The notes beneath the pieces are model-generated. The model was not told the DNA's origin. It ran no database searches and saw only the letters and a program-made list of their open reading frames with translations. This document shows, one piece after another, positions 1 to 5,271 of a stretch of DNA of 6,292 bases. Location: NCBI GenBank assembly GCA_022827045.1, contig JAJDTQ010000233.1, forward strand, positions 1 through 6,292, given 5' to 3'. The position numbers were made by a program, and so were the translations under genes. This DNA comes from Candidatus Binatia bacterium (GTDB taxonomy: Bacteria; Desulfobacterota_B; Binatia; UBA9968; JAJDTQ01). The first letter of the stretch is position 1, and every line of letters begins with the position of its first letter.

Positions 1-2
1 CG

Positions 3-1067
3 GACGCCCACGTGGTGGAGTGCGACCGCACCTGGGACTACCTGGAGGGATCGGAGAAGCAGTACCGTCCGGTGCCGCTGGCGTCGCCCGAGGAGTCGGG
101 CATCAGGCAGCAGTTCTGGGTGGTGGACGGCAAGGTGAAGGGGTTCCGCTTCCCGGCGTTCTCGGAGGAAGCCCTTCGGCAGCGCGAGCAGCAGGTGGGC
201 CGCAAGTTCGCCGACGCCGACGAGTCCATGGAGCTGGGCAACGTGGGGCTCCGGCTGGAGCACATGGACGCCACCGGCGTGGACGTCCAGGTATTGCACA
301 ACACCATGTTCATAACGCAGGTGACCGACCGCGCACCGGTGGAGGTGGCGTTGTGCGGGAGCTGGAACCGTTGGCTGGCGGACATCTGGTCCCAGTCGGA
401 CGGCCGGCTGCGGTGGTCGTGTATGGCGCCCACCCTCAGCCTGTCCGATGCCCTGGACCAGATCCGCTTCGGCAAGGAGCACGGCGCCTGCGCGGTGCTG
501 ATGCGACCGTACGAAGGCAACCGGCTCCTGGTGGACCCGTATTTCTACCCCATCTACGAGGAAGCCGTACGCCTCGACATGGCCATCGCCATCCACATCG
601 CCAACGGCAGCCCCTGGTTCAACGACCTCTGCAGCCATCCGGTGTCCAATGCGGCCAACTTCCACCGTTTCCGGGTGCCCACCGTGGGGGCCTTCAGCGA
701 CATTCTGCTGAGCGAGATTCCGCAGGTGTTTCCGGATCTGCGCTGGGGCTTCATCGAGGCCAGCGCCCAGTGGGTGCCTTGGATGCTTCGCGAGGTCGAA
801 AAACGGTGCCAGGTACTGGGACGGGAGTGGCCGGACAACCCCATGGCGGAGTACGGCATGTTCGTCACCTGCGAGAACAGCGACGATCTCGCCTACATCG
901 TGCAGGAGAGCGGCGAAGACGGCCTGGTCATCGGCACCGACTACGGGCACACCGACGTTTCCAGCGACGTGGACGCCATCAAGGTCTTCCGGGATCGCAC
1001 CGACCTCTCCGAGGACGTCAAGCTCAAAATCCTGAGCGACAACGCGCGCCGGCTTTACGGGCTGTAG
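3..1067 (+). CDS. Amidohydrolase family 2 (ACMSD-like) protein, 5'-truncated by the window edge
   Basis: Metal-dependent hydrolase or decarboxylase with a TIM-barrel fold, probably cytoplasmic; the substrate is unknown. The frame is open from base 3 and reads Asp-Ala-His before the GTG at 12. This is the N-terminal D-x-H metal motif of the family, so the real start lies upstream of the window and the GTG at 12 is not it. Further family signs are a beta-strand histidine in AIHIANG (His codon 594-596), the GFIEASAQW segment near 750-774, and the C-terminal GTDYGHTD metal motif (Asp codon 939-941, His 948-950). It ends in the typical NARRLYGL. The TAG stop is at 1065-1067. A second amidohydrolase follows after 24 bases, so the two are probably co-transcribed. 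The family is clear. The reaction is not, because this family includes both decarboxylases and hydrolases. Confidence 0.9.
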   Translation, partial: DAHVVECDRTWDYLEGSEKQYRPVPLASPEESGIRQQFWVVDGKVKGFRFPAFSEEALRQREQQVGRKFADADESMELGNVGLRLEHMDATGVDVQVLHNTMFITQVTDRAPVEVALCGSWNRWLADIWSQSDGRLRWSCMAPTLSLSDALDQIRFGKEHGACAVLMRPYEGNRLLVDPYFYPIYEEAVRLDMAIAIHIANGSPWFNDLCSHPVSNAANFHRFRVPTVGAFSDILLSEIPQVFPDLRWGFIEASAQWVPWMLREVEKRCQVLGREWPDNPMAEYGMFVTCENSDDLAYIVQESGEDGLVIGTDYGHTDVSSDVDAIKVFRDRTDLSEDVKLKILSDNARRLYGL

Positions 1068-1077
1068 CGATCACCGC

Positions 1078-1084
1078 GGGGAGG
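1078..1084 (+). promoter_or_regulatory. Ribosome binding site of the second amidohydrolase
   Basis: GGGGAGG lies seven bases before the ATG at 1092 and supports that start. It sits in the 24-base gap between the two amidohydrolase genes. Confidence 0.7.
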
Positions 1085-1091
1085 GACGCAC

Positions 1092-2195
1092 ATGGCCGGG
1101 AATCGGATGTATGTCATCGACGGCGACGGACACGTGATGGAGGACTGGGAAGCGCTGCTGGAGTACATGCCGGCGGCGTACCATGACCGTTTCCGGGGCA
1201 AGGGGAGGCTCTTCCCGCCGCTGGACCACCTCCACAGCGCTACGCTGTATGACCTGGTGCCCGGCGCGTTCCGGCAGGTGGGCCCGCCGGGCTGGCTCGA
1301 GTTCATGGATGACGTGGGTATCGACCGCGCGGTGCTCTATCCCACCGGCGGACTGGCAGTGGGCAAGGTGATCAACGGCGACTTCGCCATCGAGATCTGC
1401 CAAGCCTACAACAACTGGTTCCACGACACCTACCTGAAGGCCAGCGGCAAGTTCCAAGGACTCGGCCTGATCCCCATGCAGGAGCCGCCGGAGGCGGTGA
1501 AGGAATTGCGCCACATTGTGGAGGAGTTGGGCTTCTGCGGCGCCATGCTCCCCTCCATGGGCCTCAAGGGTCACCTGGGCGGCAAGGAGTACTGGCCGGT
1601 GTACGCGGAGGCCGATCGGCTGGGCTGCTGCCTCGGAGTCCACGGCGGCGCCCACGAGGGCCTGGGCATGGACTACCTGACTCCCTACGCCCCCATCAAC
1701 GGCCTCGGCCATCCCTTCGGCCAGATGGTCGGCTTCGCCGGCTTCGTGTTCAACGGACTGTTCGACCGCTATCCCAACATGCGCGTCGGCTTCATGGAAG
1801 GCGGCGTGGCCTGGATCCACACCTGCCTGGAACGATTCGACCGCGGCTGGGAAACCCACGTCCAGTACGATCCCCGCGGCGAGTTCATCCAGTTGAAGCC
1901 CGGCGAGGCGGTGAGCGACTACATCCGCCGCCACGCCGCCGAGGGACGCATTTTCATCGGCTGCGAAGGCACCGAGCCCACCCTCCACCACGCCATCGAG
2001 GCCCTAGACAACAAGCCCTTCATGTTCTCCAGCGATTTTCCCCACGAAGTGAACAACGAGTATTGCAAGGGCGAAATCCGCGAGATCGTGGAAAACGACC
2101 GCCTCACCGACGACGACAAGCACGGAGTGCTGCACCGGAACGCGGAGCAGTTCTACGGGCTGGCCGTGGATTCGGGGGTACGCGCCTCAGCCTGA
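1092..2195 (+). CDS. Amidohydrolase family 2 (ACMSD-like) protein
   Basis: Complete 367-residue metal-dependent amidohydrolase of the same broad family as the gene before it. Visible motifs, in order, are D12-G-H14 at the start of the first barrel strand (metal ligands), H184 in GVHGGAHEG, E236 to W241 in the conserved GFMEGGVAW segment, and D315 to H318 in SSDFPHE, the C-terminal metal Asp motif. It ends with a NAEQFYGL-type helix followed by a short tail. No signal peptide is seen, so it is probably cytoplasmic. A good Shine-Dalgarno sequence supports the ATG. The two proteins share motifs but differ clearly in sequence, so they are diverged paralogues or partner enzymes, not a recent duplication. 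Proteins of this type are often annotated as predicted TIM-barrel metal-dependent hydrolases. The substrate cannot be read from the sequence. No convincing hairpin plus T-tract terminator follows. Confidence 0.93.
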   Translation: MAGNRMYVIDGDGHVMEDWEALLEYMPAAYHDRFRGKGRLFPPLDHLHSATLYDLVPGAFRQVGPPGWLEFMDDVGIDRAVLYPTGGLAVGKVINGDFAIEICQAYNNWFHDTYLKASGKFQGLGLIPMQEPPEAVKELRHIVEELGFCGAMLPSMGLKGHLGGKEYWPVYAEADRLGCCLGVHGGAHEGLGMDYLTPYAPINGLGHPFGQMVGFAGFVFNGLFDRYPNMRVGFMEGGVAWIHTCLERFDRGWETHVQYDPRGEFIQLKPGEAVSDYIRRHAAEGRIFIGCEGTEPTLHHAIEALDNKPFMFSSDFPHEVNNEYCKGEIREIVENDRLTDDDKHGVLHRNAEQFYGLAVDSGVRASA

Positions 2196-2299
2196 CACTT
2201 CTTGATGGATCACGGGGTCTCGCCATCGGGTAGATTAGTCGACCCAACCGGGTGGCAGGCGGCCGAACGCATTCTGGGATTATCGCCCATGGCCCGGCT

Positions 2300-2333
2300 T
2301 GCGGGAACGGAATTGGAGCGCCACATTCCCGCA
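2300..2333. repeat. Perfect 8-bp inverted repeat (hairpin or operator)
   Basis: TGCGGGAA (2300-2307) and TTCCCGCA (2326-2333) are exact reverse complements with an 18-base loop. No T-run follows on either strand, so it does not look like an intrinsic terminator. The loop itself contains the near-palindrome TGGAGCGCCA. It could be a dyad protein-binding site or a structured RNA. Confidence 0.55.
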
Positions 2334-2337
2334 CTGC

Positions 2338-2388
2338 TCGGTCAACTTCCTGTTGTTTAGTAGGTTTCCTTGCCATTCAGTAAACTTC
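2338..2388. repeat. Three imperfect 12-bp units at 19-20 bp spacing
   Basis: TCGGTCAACTTC (2338-2349), TTAGTAGGTTTC (2357-2368) and TCAGTAAACTTC (2377-2388) start 19 and 20 bases apart, about two helical turns. The first and third agree at 10 of 12 positions, the second and third at 8 of 12. Helical phasing suggests operator-like sites, but the middle unit is degenerate and chance is possible. Confidence 0.3.
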
Positions 2389-2440
2389 TCGCGGCCTGAA
2401 CAGAATATATGTGTAGGGGATGGTGCGCCGAGTCCCGTGG

Positions 2441-2456
2441 GGAGCGGTGGCGCTCC
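2441..2456. repeat. 6-bp hairpin upstream of the cassette
   Basis: GGAGCG (2441-2446) pairs exactly with CGCTCC (2451-2456) around a GTGG loop. No T-run follows. It overlaps the right copy of the 11-bp inverted repeat, so the two structures cannot both form. Confidence 0.4.
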
Positions 2457-2522
2457 ACATTCAACTGGGCGAGGACAACGGCCGGTTAGCCCTAGCCCCG
2501 GACGTGCAAGCAAGAGATCGCC

Positions 2523-2807
2523 ATGAAGGGACGGATACCTCCTGACGAACCTGACGATGGAGACGAGATTTGCCGGATACTCAGGAAGGATTACGGGTTC
2601 CGCAGACTCTCCGACGAAGAAGTCGGTCAGCTCTCCGAGGAACAGATCGAGAGACTTGAGGACGCATACGATGCCGCCTACGCATGGGAAGTCATGAAGG
2701 CCGTTGAGGAGGGTCGTATGAAGGTGGTGAGCGGTCAGGAACTAAGGGAGGAATTGGACCGGATCTGCGGCCTGGAGCGAGGACGGAATACCAGGCGGGG
2801 CGGTTAA
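2523..2807 (+). CDS. Small charged hypothetical protein, first gene of the nuclease cassette
   Basis: Predicted 94-residue protein of unknown function. It is very rich in charged residues (about 24 acidic and 17 basic by hand count) and lacks membrane segments and a signal peptide. Residues 1-15 are Pro/Asp/Glu-rich and probably disordered. About 27-65 should be helical (LSDEEVGQLSEEQIERLED and beyond). The stretch around 59-82 (KAVEEGRMKVVSGQELREEL) has the rhythm of the helix-turn-helix tail of small antitoxin-like proteins, a weak resemblance only. The tail is basic. The ATG at 2523 has only a weak purine-rich site, AAGAGA at 2512-2517. It lies 66 bases before the RNase J-like gene on the same strand. 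It could be an antitoxin-like regulator or an accessory subunit. No toxin of a known family is adjacent. Confidence 0.6.
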   Translation: MKGRIPPDEPDDGDEICRILRKDYGFRRLSDEEVGQLSEEQIERLEDAYDAAYAWEVMKAVEEGRMKVVSGQELREELDRICGLERGRNTRRGG

Positions 2808-2817
2808 CTGAGATATT

Positions 2818-2857
2818 GCTCGTGACGGGCAAGAGCCCGAATCAGCGGGTTACGAGC
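2818..2857 (+). promoter_or_regulatory. Structured leader: nested hairpins just before the RNase J-like gene
   Basis: GCTCGTGA (2818-2825) can pair with TTACGAGC (2850-2857) with one G-U pair. Inside it CGGGC (2826-2830) pairs perfectly with GCCCG (2835-2839) around an AAGA loop. An alternative inner hairpin, CCCG (2836-2839) with CGGG (2846-2849), uses the same bases, so the two inner stems are mutually exclusive. The structure ends four bases before the Shine-Dalgarno of the next gene. No T-run follows, so it is not an ordinary terminator. It could control translation or RNA stability of the downstream nuclease gene; this is inferred from position and pairing only. Confidence 0.45.
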
Positions 2858-2860
2858 CAC

Positions 2861-2869
2861 GGAAAGGGA
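2861..2869 (+). promoter_or_regulatory. Ribosome binding site deciding the GTG start at 2874
   Basis: The purine-rich GGAAAGGGA lies four bases before a GTG. Upstream in the same frame there is a stop at 2823-2825 and no other start codon between, so the GTG at 2874 is the first possible start. Confidence 0.65.
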
Positions 2870-2873
2870 CTCT

Positions 2874-4127
2874 GTGAAGATCCGTATTCATCGGGGTACA
2901 AAGGAAATCGGCGGTACCTGTATCGAGATCGAGGCGCAGGGGAAGCGCATCGCGCTGGATGTCGGCCTTCCGCTCGACGCGCCCGACGACCCGGAGGAAC
3001 ACGAGCGCCTGCTGCCGCAGGTGCCGGGGTTCAGGCACGCGGACGAAAGTCTGCTCGGGGTGCTCATCTCCCATCCTCACCTGGACCACTACGGCTTGGC
3101 CAAGTACAGTCGCCCGGAGGTTCCGGTTTACATAGGCGAGGCGGCGCACAACGTCATGAAGGCCGCGAGCGCTTATGTTCCCAACGGGAAATCCTTTGCC
3201 ACCCCGCACTTCATCACGCACCGGACGCCGGTCGAGATCGGCCCGTTCCGGGTGACGCCGTATCTCGTGGACCACAGCGCATTCGATGCCTACTCGCTAC
3301 TGGTGGAGGCGGACGGGAAGCGGGTCTTCTACTCCGGCGATTTCCGGGGCCACGGGCGCAAGCGGAAGTTGTTCGAAGCGATGGTCGCCCGCCCGTCGAA
3401 GGACATCGACGTGCTGTTGATGGAGGGAACCACCATCGGCCGGACCGGGAGTGACGAAGGCTTCGCCACCGAGGACGACCTGGAGCAGGAATTCGAGCGG
3501 GCATTCAGGGAAACAAAGGGCCTCCACTTCGTCTGGACCTCGTCGCAGAACATCGACCGCTTGGTGACGATCTTCCGCGCCACCAAGCGGACGGGGCGGG
3601 TGCTGATCGTCGACCTCTACACCGCGGTTGTGCTGGAGGCCACGGGTCGGGACAGCATCCCGCAAGCGAGTTGGCCTGAGGTGAGGCTCTACACCCCGCA
3701 ACGCCAGAGGGTCTTCGTAAATGAGAAGGGTTTGTTCGAAGACCTCGGACGCTACAAGGCGAACCGGGTGTTCCCAGAGGCGCTGCCGGGCTTGGCCAGC
3801 CGAGCCGTCATGTTGTTTCGCCCCATGGCGATGAGCGACAACGGCGTAAAGTCCGTCTTGGACGGCGCAGGGTTCACCTATTCGATGTGGGAGGGATATC
3901 TGAGAAAGGGAAGCTCGCCCAGGGTGCTCAAGTGGCTCGAAGATCACAGCATTCCCCGGCGGACCATTCATACTTCTGGCCACGCGTCCTTGGCTGACCT
4001 TAAGCGCTTTGCTGCCGCCTTGGCCCCACGCATCCTGGTGCCAATACATTCCTTCGAGACGAGCCGGTTCGGGGAGTTTCTTGAGAACGTCGTCCAGAGA
4101 GAGGACGGCGATTGGTGGAATGTGTAA
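2874..4127 (+). CDS. RNase J-like metallo-beta-lactamase/beta-CASP hydrolase
   Basis: Probable cytoplasmic zinc-dependent nuclease of 417 residues. The beta-lactamase motif II is H67-x-H69-x-D71-H72, with a further metal His at H134 (VDHSAFDAY) and the bridging Asp at D156 (YSGDFRGHG). E184 in the DVLLMEGTT segment fits beta-CASP motif A. A CASP-like insert follows (TSSQNIDRL, IVDLYTAVVLEA, about 224-255). The C-terminal HTSGHAS (H366, H370) and VPIHSFE (H392) fit motifs B and C. This pattern is typical of RNase J-type ribonucleases and related nucleic-acid hydrolases. At 417 residues it is shorter than the roughly 550 of RNase J and lacks room for the C-terminal J domain, so a housekeeping RNase J is unlikely. 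It starts with GTG. The nuclease-like gene follows after 33 bases, which suggests an operon. An RNA substrate is inferred from the family; DNA or a small molecule is possible. Confidence 0.87.
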   Translation: MKIRIHRGTKEIGGTCIEIEAQGKRIALDVGLPLDAPDDPEEHERLLPQVPGFRHADESLLGVLISHPHLDHYGLAKYSRPEVPVYIGEAAHNVMKAASAYVPNGKSFATPHFITHRTPVEIGPFRVTPYLVDHSAFDAYSLLVEADGKRVFYSGDFRGHGRKRKLFEAMVARPSKDIDVLLMEGTTIGRTGSDEGFATEDDLEQEFERAFRETKGLHFVWTSSQNIDRLVTIFRATKRTGRVLIVDLYTAVVLEATGRDSIPQASWPEVRLYTPQRQRVFVNEKGLFEDLGRYKANRVFPEALPGLASRAVMLFRPMAMSDNGVKSVLDGAGFTYSMWEGYLRKGSSPRVLKWLEDHSIPRRTIHTSGHASLADLKRFAAALAPRILVPIHSFETSRFGEFLENVVQREDGDWWNV

Positions 4128-4148
4128 TCCCCAGCACCCAAATCACAC

Positions 4149-4155
4149 GGAGGTG
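4149..4155 (+). promoter_or_regulatory. Strong ribosome binding site of the PD-(D/E)XK gene
   Basis: GGAGGTG lies five bases before the ATG at 4161. It fixes the start and is the strongest Shine-Dalgarno in the cassette. Confidence 0.75.
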
Positions 4156-4160
4156 TCTGC

Positions 4161-5114
4161 ATGAAAGCATCAAACAGCCCATCTTATGACCGTGCACCGT
4201 CGGAAGAACTGCGGATGGCCTTGGCCTGCGGGTTTCTGACACCGGTCGTTAGTTGCAGTGAGCGATCGGTCTCTGATTGCGGCCTCGACGTGCATCTGCG
4301 TGTGAATGATGAGGTCCACGTCTATTGCGGCCATGCGAATCTCATGCAGGTACGGTTGAACCGAGATGGCACGATTACCGTGAAAGCAGATGACGCATTT
4401 GCCAAACAAGCATGCGCTGACAAGCTGTTTGGCCAGTGGAGAGGCAAAGAAACGAATTTTGAGGAGATTCTCTGCAGATATCTGGATGGGGTTATTGTGG
4501 ACGACCGGCAGACCGCCAAAGAAGGACTGTTACAGGCGCAGTGGTCGCGTATTCAGAAACATCCTTGGACGCCCTTTGATAGGGAATGCGTTTTGGCAGG
4601 AATGGGTCAACGGACTGATCCTCCCGAGGTCGAGTGTGCGCTCGGAGTATTGAGGGCAGTAGCAGCCCGTTCAAATCGAGGCGGAAAGTCTTGGGTTCTG
4701 CCAGAAAGACCGACAGGGCGCGAACTTGACCAAATTGCGGTCGATGAGGATGGCAACTTGGTGCTCATCGAGCTGAAGGATGCAAACACCGGTAGTTTAG
4801 CGTCTATCTTCTACTCTCCGCTTCAACTCTTGGCCTACATTTATGAATGGTATATCGCGTTGGGGTCCGAGCCGATTTGGAAGCAATTGCAGAGGCTGAT
4901 TGATATCCGCAAAGATCTCGGCCTCATGGCCGATGCGCCCCGGCTCAAAAGGGGCATTCGGGCTGCGATCTGTTTCGGCGACGATGCCCGTAGCGACGAG
5001 GTCAAACGCCGTTTCTACGAGGCACTAGGGATTGCAAACTCCCATTTGCCCTCGGGTGTTAAACCGATCGAAACGTGGATGCTCGACAGGAAACTCAAAC
5101 CGACGCCCCTTTGA
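4161..5114 (+). CDS. Putative PD-(D/E)XK nuclease-fold protein with QxxxY motif
   Basis: Predicted 317-residue soluble protein. The C-terminal half carries a restriction-endonuclease-like signature: E188-x-D190, a 13-residue spacing over a beta hairpin (IAVDEDGN), then E204-L-K206 in LVLIELKDAN, then Q222-L-L-A-Y226. The last motif is the QxxxY element seen in RecB/Cas4-type PD-(D/E)XK nucleases. All expected catalytic residues (D, ExK, Q) are present, so the active site looks intact. The N-terminal part, about 40-100, looks beta-rich (VHVYCGHANLMQVRLNRDGT) and might bind nucleic acid or a partner. About 110-165 looks helical. The C-terminal segment GIRAAICFGDD to KPIETWML is probably structural. 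I recognise no named family. GC is lower than in neighbouring genes (4381-4440 is 30 of 60, against 42 of 60 at 181-240), a possible sign of transfer. It ends the cassette, with a terminator overlapping its TGA stop. DNA cleavage is inferred from the fold. Confidence 0.82.
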   Translation: MKASNSPSYDRAPSEELRMALACGFLTPVVSCSERSVSDCGLDVHLRVNDEVHVYCGHANLMQVRLNRDGTITVKADDAFAKQACADKLFGQWRGKETNFEEILCRYLDGVIVDDRQTAKEGLLQAQWSRIQKHPWTPFDRECVLAGMGQRTDPPEVECALGVLRAVAARSNRGGKSWVLPERPTGRELDQIAVDEDGNLVLIELKDANTGSLASIFYSPLQLLAYIYEWYIALGSEPIWKQLQRLIDIRKDLGLMADAPRLKRGIRAAICFGDDARSDEVKRRFYEALGIANSHLPSGVKPIETWMLDRKLKPTPL

Positions 5115-5136
5115 CTGTTTGAAACAGTCGCTTTTT
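5113..5136 (+). terminator. Intrinsic terminator of the nuclease cassette
   Basis: GACTGTTT (5113-5120) pairs with AAACAGTC (5122-5129) in a tight hairpin followed by GC and five T (5132-5136). The left arm starts inside the TGA stop codon (5112-5114) of the nuclease gene. This closes the plus-strand transcript before the convergent ABC permease genes. Confidence 0.82.
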
Positions 5137-5139
5137 CAG

Positions 5140-5160
5140 AGGCCGGACACCCTCCGGCCT
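5140..5160. terminator. Second hairpin in the convergent region
   Basis: AGGCCGGA (5140-5147) and TCCGGCCT (5153-5160) form a perfect 8-bp GC-rich stem with a CACCC loop. No T-run follows on either strand. It lies 3' of both converging gene sets, 112 bases past the minus-strand permease stop, so it may act as a backup or bidirectional stop or as 3'-end protection. Confidence 0.5.
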
Positions 5161-5271
5161 ATGCGGTTTCTTCGGGACACCGGCGCCAGGTCAGGGTGTC
5201 TTGGTTTGAGCCGATGCGTTCAAGAGCGACTCGCGCTACGCTACCGAGCCGGTCGTTCGATGTCAGCTCCC

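Larger units (their letters stand above)
2314..2457. repeat. 11-bp exact inverted repeat pair bounding about 144 bp
   Basis: TGGAGCGCCAC (2314-2324) is the exact reverse complement of GTGGCGCTCCA (2447-2457). Because the unit is itself nearly palindromic, the two sites also match in direct orientation: 2315-2328 and 2449-2462 agree at 12 of 14 positions, both ending in CCACATTC. They could be the ends of a small non-autonomous element or paired binding sites. No target-site duplication was identified. Confidence 0.4.
2196..2522. other. 327-base intergenic region with several repeats and no supported gene
   Basis: This stretch separates the amidohydrolase pair from the nuclease cassette. Frames are open on both strands, but they have no good ribosome binding site or recognisable domain and are treated as non-coding. 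It holds a perfect 8-bp inverted repeat (2300-2333), three imperfect 12-bp units (2338-2388), an 11-bp exact inverted pair (2314-2324 and 2447-2457), and a compact hairpin (2441-2456). An AT-rich patch around 2402-2411 could be a -10 element for the cassette, but no matching -35 box at normal spacing is evident. It is a candidate regulatory region or the remnant of a small mobile element. Confidence 0.5.

Noticed and set aside
20..1186. 388-codon plus-strand frame
   Set aside because: It is an out-of-frame shadow of the first amidohydrolase, extremely Arg/Gly/Pro-rich, with no domain.
1071..1991. 306-codon open frame on the minus strand
   Set aside because: It is antisense to the second amidohydrolase, whose motifs are unambiguous. 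Its Ala/Val/His-rich composition is typical of a shadow frame in GC-rich DNA.
2202..2236. Possible promoter, TTGATG and TAGATT
   Set aside because: The spacing is 23 bases, too long for a sigma-70 promoter, and neither box is a strong match.
2300..2333. Hairpin considered as a terminator for the amidohydrolase operon
   Set aside because: It has an 18-base loop and no T-run on either strand, and it lies more than 100 bases after the stop codon.
2280..2526. Short open frames on both strands in the intergenic region (2299-2526 plus, 2280-2513 minus, 2104-2376 minus)
   Set aside because: They overlap each other, lack convincing ribosome binding sites and match no family I know. One runs into the amidohydrolase 3' end. 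The plus-strand frame does show a repeated CSVNF/HSVNF peptide, but this follows from the DNA repeats.
2816..3454. 212-codon plus-strand frame
   Set aside because: It overlaps the start of the RNase J-like gene in another frame and is Arg/Gly/Pro-rich without motifs.
3297..4049. 250-codon minus-strand frame
   Set aside because: It is antisense to the RNase J-like gene and has no recognisable motif or ribosome binding site.
5161..5271. Possible extra small gene after the permease stop on the minus strand
   Set aside because: It is only 111 bases, with no start plus ribosome binding site and no protein motif. It is treated as convergent intergenic DNA.
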